DNA of 38,679 nucleotides from positions 1-38,679 of IMG/VR virus record IMGVR_UViG_3300042896_000896. One strand, given 5' to 3'. This document shows positions 1 through 8,320 of this stretch, one piece after another; position 1 is the first letter of the stretch, and every line of letters starts with the position of its first letter. The stretch comes from a virus. The position numbers and the translations under genes were made by a program. Below the pieces are notes generated by a model. That model worked only from the letters and a program-made list of their open reading frames with translations, was not told where the DNA came from and did no database searches.

Positions 1-560
1 ATTCGGGTATCAAAAGATGCGCTAGAATTTAAGTATGATCCTGAAAGTATTCCAATACTTGAGCTGTTATTTAGTATTCGAGTATCAAAAGAAGCACTTG
101 AATTAAGATATGAACTTGATAGAGCACCAATACTTGAGCTATTATTTAATATTCGGGTGTCAAATGAAGCACTTGAAGCTAAATAACTTCCACTTAATAA
201 ACCAATGCTTGAGGAATTATTAAGTATTCGAGTATCGAATGAAGCACTAGAGTTTAAGTATGAACCAGATAAAATACCAATACTAGAGGAATTGTTTAAT
301 ATTCTTGTATCAAATGATGCACTTGAAGCCAAATAGCTTCCACTTAATAAGCTAATGCTTGAGCTGTTATTCAATATCCTTGTATCAAATGATGCACTTG
401 AATTCAAATATGAACTTGATAAAAAGCCAATGCTAGAGGAATTATTAAGTATTCGAGTGTCAAATGATGCACTTGAATTTAAATATGAACTTGACAGAGC
501 ACCAATGCTTGAGCTATTGTTTAATATTCTTGTATCGAAAGATGCACTTGTATTTACATA
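1..560 (-). repeat. 75-bp coding tandem repeats (25 aa unit) in fibre-like gene
   Basis: The block GTATCAAA...GC recurs at exactly 75-bp steps (for example 11, 86 and 161). Each unit encodes S-S-A-S-F-D-T-R-I-L-N-N-S-S-S-I-G-x-L-S-(S/G)-S-Y-L-(N/A). Codons vary silently between copies (CGA/AGA, AAC/AAT) while the protein unit stays nearly fixed. Variable positions are mainly the residue after IG, (S/G) before SYL and (N/A) after it. About seven and a half copies are visible and the array continues beyond the left edge. Confidence 0.9.
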
Positions 561-1187
561 ATCTCTACCATTTATTGATAATGATCCTGTAATATTTACT
601 GAACCAGTAAATGTTTGTGTATCAGAGAATTCATCTCCAAATACATTAGATCCACTAGAGTATATTATACTTGAACTAATTGTTTGAACAACTAATTTTT
701 GTGCAGTTAATGTTCCTGCTACTGTAAAATTATCAGCGTATGATGATGTTTGTGCATATGAAGCACTTAAAGCATATGATGCACTTATTGCATTTATAAC
801 ATATGATGATGTTGAAGCAAAAGATGCACTTAAAGCGTATGAAGCACTTGTACTATTAAGAGCATAAGATGCACTAGTTGCATTATTAGCATTTAAAGCA
901 TGAGAAGCACTTGTTGATAATAATGCATATGATGCACTAGTTGCTACTAAAGCATATGATGAGGATGTGGCTGTATTAGCGTGACCAGCATTATTAGCAT
1001 ATGATGCAGATAATATACTTCCTGATGTACTAGCTATTTCAACTATACTTTCTGATCCGGAAACATCTTGTTTAAAAAATACCTTACCGTCGTATGTATT
1101 TATTGCTATCTCCCCTAAGTCTAATGAACTAGTGGTTGGTACTCTGCCAGGAACGGCACTACGCTTTAACTCAATTTTAACAGCCAT
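1..1187 (-). CDS. Repeat-rich tail-fibre-like virion protein, C-terminus missing
   Basis: The reading frame opens at the ATG at 1187 (MAVKIELKRSAVPGR) and stays open to the window edge, so only the N-terminal 395 residues or so are present. After a short N-terminal block with a LGEIAINTYDGKVFF segment, typical of the start of phage fibre or appendage proteins, come many short SASYAL/TSASYA repeats. A segment around FGDEFSDTQTFTGSVNITG follows, and then at least seven 25-residue units of the type SASFDTRILNNSSSIG plus L-S-x-S-Y-L. SASYA-rich proteins are common in marine and Bacteroidota phage virions, but the receptor-binding end lies outside the window. It sits downstream of the neck genes, where structural genes are expected. 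It could be a fibre, whisker or baseplate appendage; I cannot separate these. Confidence 0.7.
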   Translation of the reverse strand, partial: MAVKIELKRSAVPGRVPTTSSLDLGEIAINTYDGKVFFKQDVSGSESIVEIASTSGSILSASYANNAGHANTATSSSYALVATSASYALLSTSASHALNANNATSASYALNSTSASYALSASFASTSSYVINAISASYALSASYAQTSSYADNFTVAGTLTAQKLVVQTISSSIIYSSGSNVFGDEFSDTQTFTGSVNITGSLSINGRDYVNTSASFDTRILNNSSSIGALSSSYLNSSASFDTRILNNSSSIGFLSSSYLNSSASFDTRILNNSSSISLLSGSYLASSASFDTRILNNSSSIGILSGSYLNSSASFDTRILNNSSSIGLLSGSYLASSASFDTRILNNSSSIGALSSSYLNSSASFDTRILNNSSSIGILSGSYLNSSASFDTR

Positions 1188-1206
1188 ATGTATGGAAACA
1201 ATTTAA

Positions 1207-1238
1207 AAGTATATACTTGAATATAGCTTATATAAGCT
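1207..1238. promoter_or_regulatory. Two adjacent palindromes before the fibre-like gene
   Basis: The intergenic stretch between the 69-residue gene and the fibre-like gene holds a perfect 12-bp palindrome AAGTATATACTT (1207-1218) and a perfect 14-bp palindrome AGCTTATATAAGCT (1225-1238). They lie 20 to 51 bases upstream of the ATG at 1187 and directly downstream (in transcription) of a TATTTATA motif. They could be operator sites or simply AT-rich chance palindromes. Confidence 0.3.
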
Positions 1239-1242
1239 TATG

Positions 1243-1251
1243 TATAAATAT
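1243..1251 (-). promoter_or_regulatory. Candidate late-promoter motif ATATTTATA
   Basis: On the coding strand this reads ATATTTATA, 55 bases before the ATG of the fibre-like gene at 1187. It belongs to the recurring oriented motif described in the findings. Confidence 0.4.
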
Positions 1252-1255
1252 ATAG

Positions 1256-1465
1256 TTAAAATGTTCCTCCATCAATTGGTTCACCATTATATGAACCAGA
1301 GGCAACATTTGGTGAATCAACAACATAAAATGAACCAGATACAGCTAATGAAGGATTATTAGGATTTGTTTGAGTAATTTCTAATGCACCATCTACTCCC
1401 AATATATTTGTTGTTGGATTATAACTTAAATTGCTACGTAGTTGTTTAATTTTTAGAAGTGCCAT
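1256..1465 (-). CDS. Small hypothetical virion-like protein (69 aa)
   Basis: A 69-residue product (MALLKIKQLRSNLSYNP...) rich in Ser, Gly, Asn and Pro, with an SGSFYVVDSPN segment resembling the beta-rich repeats of fibre and baseplate decoration proteins. It starts 2 bases after the stop of the gp15-like gene and precedes the fibre-like gene, so it is probably a minor virion component or fibre attachment peptide. The short LSYNP stretch also occurs in the 101-residue protein at 35522-35827. No catalytic motif, membrane segment or leader is visible. Its function is not recognised. Confidence 0.6.
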   Translation of the reverse strand: MALLKIKQLRSNLSYNPTTNILGVDGALEITQTNPNNPSLAVSGSFYVVDSPNVASGSYNGEPIDGGTF

Positions 1466-1467
1466 AT

Positions 1468-2721
1468 TTATTGAAATTTACCTATTGCTATTACTTCATC
1501 ATCACTTTCTAAAGTATATCCTAAAGAAGTAGTATTAAATACTAATGTTACATTTCCACCACCTTCTGTTAATGTTACTAATGAAGAAGGAACATATTGT
1601 CCATTTATATAGAAAGTAAAGTTATTAATAGAAGTTGCAGGTAGTGATGATAAAGCACCAGGTTGTAATATAGCAGCTCCTATAATTACAGCTGTATTTC
1701 CTCCAGATATTGTATTTGCTGTTTTAGTTATATTAGTATCTAAATATGTTAAATCTCCAATATCTGCAGGAGATATATTAATGTTATTATTTGTTATATT
1801 ATTACCACCACCAATAAATGATGTAGAACCTACTACATTTACTGTAGATTTTGCTGTTGTTAAAGTATCAATATCACCCTCAACAGTTTCTAATTCAAAC
1901 ACTACTTGTGCCTTAGTATAAAATTTACTACGAGCTACAGCTAAATCCTTATTGATAGTATCAGGAAGCATATATCCAAATAATTTAATATTAAATGAAC
2001 TACGAGCAGCTCTATCAGCACCTTGTTCTAATATTATAGGAGTATTAAAACTATCTATATTAGCTCTAAATTTAAATCTATTAACATCACCCCAATATGA
2101 ATCTGAGGCAAATTGAACTGCTTCTACTATTTTATTATTTTGCTCTATATAATCAGTAAATATAACACATTCATAATTTACATTTATATAGTCAGGAACT
2201 GAACTTATATAGTATTGTTTTGAAGGTATTCTATTAGTTAGTACAGCAAAATTATCATATATATTTCTTTGATTAAATTTAGTACCTACTACTTGATAAT
2301 TATGTACTACGTTTCCATCTAATTTATTACCTAGTGTTCTATTTTTATCAATACTAACGCGTTTTAGCATAATTAGAGGAACCATCAACTTACTATTTTT
2401 ATCTCGGTAAAATCCATCGTTTTGAATTGATTTCCAACGCTCTTGTGAGCCATATATAACAGGTACCGCAAGTCGTTGTTCGTTTTGAATAACGGTTGGT
2501 TTAATGACATTATTGAAATAAAATAATACAGCATTATCTATATCTTGTAGACCTATACTTATATCTTTTACAGTATCATCTTTTAAAGAATAATCAGTTC
2601 CTCTATCTTTAGAAAACGAAGTTTCACTAATAGCTCTACCTTGAGATAGATAAGGAGTTGGTAACTCTGCTTGAGTTACTTGAGATTGATTACGTGGGAT
2701 TGGTTTTATTTTTTTAGCCAT
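1468..2721 (-). CDS. gp15-like tail completion (tail terminator) protein
   Basis: 417 residues. The N-terminal two thirds match the layout of T4 gp15, the protein that caps the tail tube and sheath and joins them to the neck. A VPVIYGSQERW segment (about residues 106-116) corresponds to the VPITYAS region of gp15. Later segments, NVNYECVIFTDYIEQNNKIVEA and SSFNIKLFGYMLP, correspond to the conserved region where gp15 has a multimerising beta sheet ending in WMYP. The last 130 residues (TTAKSTVNVVG... onwards) are an extra Gly/Asn/Thr-rich region absent from T4 gp15 (272 aa), probably a decoration domain. Its position directly after the gp14-like gene matches T4 order 13-14-15. Recognition is from remembered sequence patterns, not a search. 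Confidence 0.65.
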   Translation of the reverse strand: MAKKIKPIPRNQSQVTQAELPTPYLSQGRAISETSFSKDRGTDYSLKDDTVKDISIGLQDIDNAVLFYFNNVIKPTVIQNEQRLAVPVIYGSQERWKSIQNDGFYRDKNSKLMVPLIMLKRVSIDKNRTLGNKLDGNVVHNYQVVGTKFNQRNIYDNFAVLTNRIPSKQYYISSVPDYINVNYECVIFTDYIEQNNKIVEAVQFASDSYWGDVNRFKFRANIDSFNTPIILEQGADRAARSSFNIKLFGYMLPDTINKDLAVARSKFYTKAQVVFELETVEGDIDTLTTAKSTVNVVGSTSFIGGGNNITNNNINISPADIGDLTYLDTNITKTANTISGGNTAVIIGAAILQPGALSSLPATSINNFTFYINGQYVPSSLVTLTEGGGNVTLVFNTTSLGYTLESDDEVIAIGKFQ

Positions 2722-2724
2722 TTG

Positions 2725-3267
2725 TTATAATCTCTCTTGTGTAATACCAACTTTTTCTGGTCTGATGTAATGTGTTGATAATATAATTGATATTGAACTA
2801 CCAAAATTGTCTGTATCATTAGAATAAGAATATTCTGGGTATTTACCAACAAAATATTGATTTTCTTCTACATTATCTACTTCATAATAATCATTATTCC
2901 ACAATATTACATCACCTATTTGAGGAACTATATTATATGAAAATCCTTTTCCATCATTATTTAATTCAGTACTTAAATCATATCCTGCTAGATCATCTCT
3001 TAAAAATCTAAATTGTACATCTCTACTAATATCTGCACCAAAATCATCAGTTGATGATACTTGAGGAGATCTAGATATTAAACAATTAATTAATACAGGA
3101 TCATTATAGGTTTTAGTGCCATTAGCCTCCCCATATATGTTAGAAGTAGTTTTATCTAAAACAATTTGATAATAACCAATTTTTTGTTCAATAATTTGAT
3201 TTATTATTTCTCTACTTATATGTCTAAATAAGGAAATATCTCTAGATTCTCCAAAAAGTGCACACAT
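2725..3267 (-). CDS. gp14-like neck protein
   Basis: 180 residues (MCALFGESRDISLFRHISREII). In the middle is a segment PQIGDVILWNNDYYEVDNVEENQYFVGK (about residues 115-142), which resembles the GDVI-(aromatic)-(D/N)-(D/N)-x-(Y/F)-E-(I/V) pattern of T4-type gp14 neck proteins. In T4, gp13 and gp14 form the neck that closes the filled head and receives the tail. The gene lies between the 110-residue gene and the gp15-like gene with 1 to 3 bases between them, so it is translated from the same message. It is shorter than T4 gp14 (256 aa). The assignment rests on the pattern plus gene order. Confidence 0.55.
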   Translation of the reverse strand: MCALFGESRDISLFRHISREIINQIIEQKIGYYQIVLDKTTSNIYGEANGTKTYNDPVLINCLISRSPQVSSTDDFGADISRDVQFRFLRDDLAGYDLSTELNNDGKGFSYNIVPQIGDVILWNNDYYEVDNVEENQYFVGKYPEYSYSNDTDNFGSSISIILSTHYIRPEKVGITQERL

Positions 3268-3268
3268 A

Positions 3269-3601
3269 TTAATAAGCTCCTTTCTTTTCTAAAGTATTTA
3301 AACGAGGAACAAAACTAACTAATCCAGGAATAGTTTTTACAGCAAGTGATTTAATAGTATTTATATCATTTTCAGGAGTATCTTTTACAATATATTTCAT
3401 TTTTAATAATGAATATTCATATTGGTTTGTTGACTTGTTATCTAAAAAATCACTTTGAATTATAGTAACAACTACAATACCTGATACTGCTCTAACTTGG
3501 TTATATATTTCTACTTTATTCTCTCCTGCAATAGTTTTAATTAATGCCTCTATTGAATATACATCAATTCCTTCTAGTAATATGTTAGATAAATTTATCA
3601 T
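3269..3601 (-). CDS. Hypothetical neck-operon protein with capsid-targeting-like leader
   Basis: 110 residues starting MINLSNILLE|G, the same 10-residue leader pattern (Leu 8, Glu 10) seen on many proteins here. The rest is a small alpha/beta protein with a beta-rich core (SGIVVVTIIQSDFLDN) and no recognised motif. Its ATG overlaps the stop of the gp13-like gene by one base (TAATG), so the two are translationally coupled. Lying between gp13-like and gp14-like genes, it could be a neck or head-completion protein, and a head-targeting leader would suit a protein entering from inside the shell. The leader similarity may instead be chance, since this gene sits outside the main cluster of tagged genes. 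Confidence 0.6.
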   Translation of the reverse strand: MINLSNILLEGIDVYSIEALIKTIAGENKVEIYNQVRAVSGIVVVTIIQSDFLDNKSTNQYEYSLLKMKYIVKDTPENDINTIKSLAVKTIPGLVSFVPRLNTLEKKGAY

Positions 3602-4770
3602 TATATTATATAAATTGGGAGTGGAGCATTATTTAATATACTTTGCATATATCCAGTTTCTAATGATTGTTTTTCTAATTGATTTTTTCTAGATGTTTCC
3701 TCTAGCATTAATCTTAATTGTTCAAGTAATGCTATTTTTTCTGCTCTAGTGTCTGTAAATAAATCTGCTTGATTTAATGTTACTTCATCTCCTGGGATTG
3801 GTACAGTACCATATTTTCCTCGAATATAAGCTAATATTTCTTTAACTAATGCTAATGTGTATTGTCTTACCCAGTTTCTTCCAACAGAATTTATCTGAGA
3901 ATATACTGGATTATTGTAAGGTACATTAGAAGCATTAGTAATTAATGTTCCTGTATCATTAGGATTTAATACACTATCTCTTTCACTTACTTTAATATAA
4001 TGGAAAAATAATTTTTTTCTAAATGAATCATCAACATCATAGGGAATAGGAAATAATCTAATATTATTATTTACTAAATCAAATGAAAATGCTGATTTTC
4101 TAATTTGGTCATTAAATTCAATTGCTTGAATCTTCATCACATCAAAAAATATAGGCATTAATAAAAAGTTAATACCAGGAGACATTTGACCAAAACCAAA
4201 TGTTTCAAGTAGTGATTGAATACCAGTACCTGTACCAGCATATGGATCAAAATATCTTACAATAGCAGGAGGAGCTTCAAAAAATACTTTTTTAATTTCT
4301 ATTCTATCACCTGGAGATAAATTAGCACTAGCGGATGCCCATGCATTCATGTCATAATCTTGTTTACCATTTTCTAAATCTATAGATCCAGAATAATAAG
4401 TAACAGTACCTCCAGCTCCAGCCTCAGTTCCATATGTTTGAGATAATCTAATAATACTTCCTAAAGTTGGAGTAATAACTTTATTATTAAAGGAAGAACC
4501 AGTACTATTACCTTCCATAGAAAGATAATTTTCTCTTATTTTATATTGATAAACCTCATTACCATAAGTAGTAACAGCTTCTTCAAAAGCAGCATAAAAT
4601 GAACCAGATTGTAATTCAACATTAACTAATGGATATCCTAAACGTTGAGCACACCATTTAGCTACTTTATCAGCTTCAGATGAAAATGCACTATCAGTAT
4701 CATAAAATCCAAAGGGTGTTGATCCAGTAGTAAATGTTGATGAACCATTCCAAATAGCAATATTTGACAT
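3601..4770 (-). CDS. gp13-like neck / head completion protein
   Basis: 389 residues. The N-terminal third has KWCAQRLGYPLVNVELQSGSFYAAFEEAVTTYG split across about residues 38-70, like the helical start of T4-type gp13 neck proteins where a (L/V)GYP-V-x-VEL segment precedes a helix. Near the C-terminus WVRQYTLALVKEILAYIRGK, then TVPIPGDEVTLN and a Glu/Leu-rich helix, match the conserved C-terminal arm of the same family. T4 gp13 is 309 aa, so this copy is somewhat longer. Its place after capsid and PhoH genes and before gp14- and gp15-like genes agrees with a neck role. A TATTTATA motif lies 21 bases before the ATG. Confidence 0.6.
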   Translation of the reverse strand: MSNIAIWNGSSTFTTGSTPFGFYDTDSAFSSEADKVAKWCAQRLGYPLVNVELQSGSFYAAFEEAVTTYGNEVYQYKIRENYLSMEGNSTGSSFNNKVITPTLGSIIRLSQTYGTEAGAGGTVTYYSGSIDLENGKQDYDMNAWASASANLSPGDRIEIKKVFFEAPPAIVRYFDPYAGTGTGIQSLLETFGFGQMSPGINFLLMPIFFDVMKIQAIEFNDQIRKSAFSFDLVNNNIRLFPIPYDVDDSFRKKLFFHYIKVSERDSVLNPNDTGTLITNASNVPYNNPVYSQINSVGRNWVRQYTLALVKEILAYIRGKYGTVPIPGDEVTLNQADLFTDTRAEKIALLEQLRLMLEETSRKNQLEKQSLETGYMQSILNNAPLPIYII

Positions 4771-4791
4771 ATTTAATTATTGTTTATTTGG

Positions 4792-4800
4792 TATAAATAT
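4792..4800 (-). promoter_or_regulatory. Candidate late-promoter motif ATATTTATA
   Basis: Coding-strand ATATTTATA ends 21 bases before the ATG of the gp13-like gene, in the short gap after the PhoH gene stop. A new transcript could start here for the neck genes. Confidence 0.5.
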
Positions 4801-4801
4801 A

Positions 4802-5494
4802 TTAAGAATTTAGTTCTTTATATATAGATAATATAGGTTCAACTATCTCATGCCTATGATTAGTTTTTAAATGAACAGCAGAGGTACCAGGAACATATCC
4901 TGCTATAGCTTTATTAAGGAAATACAAACCTGACATTTTTTTATCTTTTAAATCAGTTTGTTGTACGTCACCTACTATAATCATTTTAGAACCAATACAT
5001 AAACGTGTAATAACTAATTCCATTTGCTTATCAGTAACGTTTTGTGCTTCATCTATAATGACAAAAGCATTTGAAATATTTCTTCCACGCATAAAGGCAA
5101 ATGGGATGATTTCAATTAAACCATCTTCAATATATTTATCAATTTTTTCTTTAGAATATAATCTATGCATATTTTCATAGATTGGAGCCATAAAGGGATC
5201 CATTTTTTCTTTAATATCACCAGGTAAAAAACCTAATTCTTCCCCAGAAGTAATAACTGGGCGAGCAATTATTATTTTTTCTATTTCTTTATTAAACAAT
5301 TGATCTAAAGCAATTTGACATGCTAATAATGTTTTTCCGGATCCTGCTCCACCAGTTAATACTGTAATAGTACTATCAAGTATTTTAGATTTAGCTGCTT
5401 TTTGCTCTTCATTTAATGAAAGATGAAAATTAATAGGATTTTTTGGTTTTCTTTTTGGGGTATATACCGAATCGGTATGTGGTTTAGAACTCAT
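4802..5494 (-). CDS. phoH: PhoH-like P-loop ATPase
   Basis: 230 residues. Walker A is GGAGSGKT (residues 48-55), Walker B is FVIIDEAQN (144-152), and the GD-x-QQ-x-D segment (175-181) and the NHRHE sensor region near the C-terminus are present, all in PhoH-family order (the ATPase half of a superfamily 1 helicase-like fold). PhoH is widespread in marine phages; proposed roles in RNA metabolism or phosphate stress remain unproven. The N-terminal 20 residues are basic and Pro-rich. The gene lies between the capsid gene and the neck genes, an unusual spot, preceded by a terminator and a TATTTATA motif, so it probably begins a separate late transcript. Confidence 0.95.
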   Translation of the reverse strand: MSSKPHTDSVYTPKRKPKNPINFHLSLNEEQKAAKSKILDSTITVLTGGAGSGKTLLACQIALDQLFNKEIEKIIIARPVITSGEELGFLPGDIKEKMDPFMAPIYENMHRLYSKEKIDKYIEDGLIEIIPFAFMRGRNISNAFVIIDEAQNVTDKQMELVITRLCIGSKMIIVGDVQQTDLKDKKMSGLYFLNKAIAGYVPGTSAVHLKTNHRHEIVEPILSIYKELNS

Positions 5495-5528
5495 AAAAAC
5501 ATTTATTTATATTTAGTTTATATTTTAA

Positions 5529-5537
5529 TATAAATAT
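5529..5537 (-). promoter_or_regulatory. Candidate late-promoter motif ATATTTATA
   Basis: Coding-strand ATATTTATA, 34 bases before the PhoH ATG at 5494 and immediately after the terminator that follows the capsid gene; this is where a fresh promoter would be needed. Confidence 0.5.
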
Positions 5538-5540
5538 ACA

Positions 5541-5573
5541 AAAAAAAAGACCGAGCTATTAAGCCCGGTCTTT
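5541..5573 (-). terminator. Rho-independent terminator after the capsid gene
   Basis: AAAGACCG (from 5547) pairs with CGGTCTTT (to 5573), with an inner GC/GC pair and a TATTAA loop. On the minus strand the stem is followed by a run of T residues (the A tract at 5541-5549). It lies about 20 bases after the capsid stop codon. Confidence 0.85.
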
Positions 5574-5595
5574 AATTAACTATATGTTAATTAGA

Positions 5596-7203
5596 TTAGA
5601 TAGTCTCTAAACCATTTACATAAATTTTTCCAAAATAATCTGGACGAATCATTTTCTTCGCGTAACGAGTCATAAGACCTTTACGTGGAGTAAATGTTTC
5701 TGGATCGTACAATAGAGGAGTCATGATCAAAGGAACATATGGAGCGAATACTGCACCTGCTTCTAAGAATTGAGCACCTTTGTAACCCATTAATATAACG
5801 TTTTCAGTCATATATGGATTCTTGTACACTTTGTAACGGCTATTTAATGAACCAATTTTCTGAATTCCGAAATTGTATTCTGCTTTTTCTCCATCACCAT
5901 CAGCAGCAAATCCTGGAATTGATTCCAATACAGTTGATATAGTTGGAGATACTACCATAAAGTTAGCACCACCACGTAATGATAATTGGTGAATTTTGTT
6001 AGATACTTTTTGTAATTTAGTACCTAAAGTTTGGAACCAACCACCTTGAGTGTTGTAGAAACCACCTGTTGTAGCTGAAGATTGTGTAAATCCACTACCA
6101 TTCCATACTTCGTTATTTCTTGCTGACCAGAAATCAACAGTGAAAGCGTTTTGGATCAACATATCTAACAATTCAAGATCAATTTCCATTGAAATGTATT
6201 GAGATAAGATACCAGTTAATTCTGCTTCAGCATCAACACTATGGTAAGCATTTAAATCCTGTGCAAATTCTGGAGTCCATTGTGCTTTTAACTTACGTGT
6301 TTTAGCAACAATAGCTTCTGATTTTAACTGAACATTGATTTCAGGAATTGAAATTGGATTAGCTTGAGATAAGTTTCCACCATCTTCAAAATCACCACGT
6401 GACTCAGGAGAAGTAACTTTGTTATAAGTTAATAAACCAGTAGTACCAGCAAAACCAGTGCTACCTGATACGATTAACGTTAAAGCACCACCTGGAGTGA
6501 AACTAGTGAATTGTTGTAAAATATTAGAAGCTGCTAAAGCATTAGATCCTGAAGTTACAACGAAAGATCTGATTCCGTTTACATCAAATGAACTAGAAAT
6601 AGAAGTTAATTGACCAGCAGCAACAGTAACTTTAGTTAAAGAACCAGTAGCTACAAATGCACCATCATAATTAACATCAGCAAAAGAAACTGAACCTGTT
6701 GAGAAAGTTACAGAAGCTGTTGGAGAGTTATATGAATAAGAGAAACGACCAGCCTCATATAAGCTACCGTTAATTTCGGTTACGTTAGTAGAAGCATTAG
6801 CACCATAAAGTGAATCTCCAGAAGTATATGGTTGTTTTGTAGTACCATATTTAAAATCTAGATAGAAAACTAGACCTGAAGGTAAGTTCATTGGTTGAAC
6901 TGAAACGAATTCTTTCGCTGCAATTTGACCAAATACTCTTCTTACTAAAGGTAAAGCAACACCAGCCCAGTTTTCTGAGTTGTATCCACCACCAGACATA
7001 CTAGCAGTTCCACCAGTTACGTTTCCTTCGGTGATTAATTGTTTTGCTTGATTTTCAAGCAACATTGACATTGTGTTTTGATCAATTTTATTAGAAATAC
7101 CTTCTAATAATCCTGAATTAACCCATTTATCAGATAGACGTTTTGCATCGTCAGATACCTGCTTAAATTGGTTAGATGATTCTAATAATTGTTGTACGTT
7201 CAT
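5596..7203 (-). CDS. gp23: Major capsid protein, gp23 family
   Basis: 535 residues. The segment LVRRVFGQIAAKEFVSVQPMN followed by P-S-G-L-V-F-Y-L (about residues 86-115) matches the T4 gp23 region where VRRAIPNLIAFDICGVQPM is followed by SPTGQVFAL. The N-terminal 59 residues form a propeptide-like helix-rich arm ending KQLITE|G at 57-60, a good match for T4 prohead protease specificity and close to the T4 cleavage point at residue 65. A Ser/Thr/Gly-rich insertion (about 165-270) corresponds to the variable insertion domain. The C-terminal TRYAKKMIRPDYFGKIYV is also typical. No Shine-Dalgarno sequence precedes the ATG; the leader is A/T-rich, as in highly expressed Bacteroidota genes. Confidence 0.97.
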   Translation of the reverse strand: MNVQQLLESSNQFKQVSDDAKRLSDKWVNSGLLEGISNKIDQNTMSMLLENQAKQLITEGNVTGGTASMSGGGYNSENWAGVALPLVRRVFGQIAAKEFVSVQPMNLPSGLVFYLDFKYGTTKQPYTSGDSLYGANASTNVTEINGSLYEAGRFSYSYNSPTASVTFSTGSVSFADVNYDGAFVATGSLTKVTVAAGQLTSISSSFDVNGIRSFVVTSGSNALAASNILQQFTSFTPGGALTLIVSGSTGFAGTTGLLTYNKVTSPESRGDFEDGGNLSQANPISIPEINVQLKSEAIVAKTRKLKAQWTPEFAQDLNAYHSVDAEAELTGILSQYISMEIDLELLDMLIQNAFTVDFWSARNNEVWNGSGFTQSSATTGGFYNTQGGWFQTLGTKLQKVSNKIHQLSLRGGANFMVVSPTISTVLESIPGFAADGDGEKAEYNFGIQKIGSLNSRYKVYKNPYMTENVILMGYKGAQFLEAGAVFAPYVPLIMTPLLYDPETFTPRKGLMTRYAKKMIRPDYFGKIYVNGLETI

Positions 7204-7236
7204 CGTAATTTAAATTGTGTTTTTGTTTATAATTTT

Positions 7237-8190
7237 TTACTTAATAATACCTGCTAATTGTTGCATTCTAGAAATAGTTTCGTTTATTTCAACGATTTGT
7301 TTCTTTGGTGCTACACCAGCAGCTTTTGAAGCAAATCCTAATGATTCTTTAATTTGTGATTTAACGTTTGATGTTACAGCGGTTAAAGTACTTTCTAAAG
7401 ATTCAAATATAATTTTAGCTTCGTTTGCAGTTGTTGCTTTGTCAAATGACGCAATAACTTTTACTTTTTGTGATTCGGTTAAGTTTTTAGCTTTGAAGAT
7501 TTTGTTTACATAAAGTAATTTAGCATTTAATAAATTAACTTCTTGTAATTCAGAGCGTAAAGTGTTGATAGTTTGAATAGCTTCGTCTAAATCGGATGAA
7601 TCACCGTTTTCTTCATCTAATGATTCTAATTCAGCTAATAATTCTTCTAAATTAATTTCTTCAGATTCTTCCATCATTTCATCTTCCATTCCTAGATCAA
7701 TTTCTTCATCTTCTATATTGTCCATTTCATCATCCATCATTTCATCATCACCCATTTCTTGAGCAATAATGTCTTTAATAAGATCTTTTAAATCTTCAAC
7801 AGACATATCAGAAACTTCTACTTCTTCTTCTTCTTCACCTTCTATACCTTCTTCTTCTTCACCTTCTTCTTCACCTTCTTCTTCACCTTCTTCAGCTTCT
7901 TTCATTTCTTCTTTATCTTCTTTTTTGCCTTCTTCAACTTCTTCAGCATCTAATTCAGCTAATATAGCAGATAAATCAAAATCTTCTTCTAAATCATTTT
8001 CTACTTCTTCAGCAGCTTCTACTTCATCGTCCATCATTTCATCTTCCATTTCTTGTAATCTGGTAGATAACATAGATTGAAGTCTTGGAGTAAGTGCTTC
8101 TTCTAAAGCAACTTTTGCATTTGCTAATGCTGCCTCACGTACTTGTTTAGCGTCGGCAATAGCTTCTTTGAATAAATCTTTGTTTGTCAT
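7237..8190 (-). CDS. gp22: Prohead core scaffold protein, gp22-like
   Basis: 317 residues, extremely acidic in the middle (Glu runs about residues 60-140, with a second acidic block to about 200) and helix-forming at both ends, the composition of T4 gp22. Its place between the gp21 protease and the gp23 capsid gene matches T4 order exactly. In T4, gp22 forms the core on which the shell assembles and is then digested by gp21; several (L/I)-x-E sites here would allow this. The C-terminus ends ISRMQQLAGIIK; the RMQxLAGI block recurs at the N-terminus of the 112-residue protein at 15547-15885, and LAGIIK ends the 79-residue protein at 21242-21481. I infer this is a shell- or core-binding peptide. 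Confidence 0.9.
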   Translation of the reverse strand: MTNKDLFKEAIADAKQVREAALANAKVALEEALTPRLQSMLSTRLQEMEDEMMDDEVEAAEEVENDLEEDFDLSAILAELDAEEVEEGKKEDKEEMKEAEEGEEEGEEEGEEEEGIEGEEEEEVEVSDMSVEDLKDLIKDIIAQEMGDDEMMDDEMDNIEDEEIDLGMEDEMMEESEEINLEELLAELESLDEENGDSSDLDEAIQTINTLRSELQEVNLLNAKLLYVNKIFKAKNLTESQKVKVIASFDKATTANEAKIIFESLESTLTAVTSNVKSQIKESLGFASKAAGVAPKKQIVEINETISRMQQLAGIIK

Positions 8191-8299
8191 TGTTTTTTGT
8201 CCTTAAATTTTTTTGTAGGAAATAAGATTATTATGAATCTTAATGGTAATTAATAATTTACCGTATTACAAAGGGTTAGTAATACATTGTGGTTTTGAG

Positions 8300-8308
8300 C
8301 ATAAATAT
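8300..8308 (-). promoter_or_regulatory. Weak late-promoter-like motif ATATTTATG
   Basis: Coding-strand ATATTTATG, one base off the recurring motif, lies 109 bases before the scaffold ATG and just after the protease-gene terminator. The spacing is longer than elsewhere, so this is uncertain. Confidence 0.25.
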
Positions 8309-8320
8309 ATGCAAATATAA

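Noticed and set aside
1-560. Regular 75-bp repeats resembling a CRISPR-like array
   Set aside because: There are no unique spacers; the whole unit repeats, is in frame and encodes a regular 25-residue motif.
7217-7513. Plus-strand genes across the window
   Set aside because: All plus-strand frames lie opposite well-supported minus-strand genes and show no family features.
7769-8080. Plus-strand Ser-rich open frame
   Set aside because: It is the antisense shadow of the Glu-rich scaffold gene (GAA/GAG read backwards gives TTC/CTC and Ser codons).
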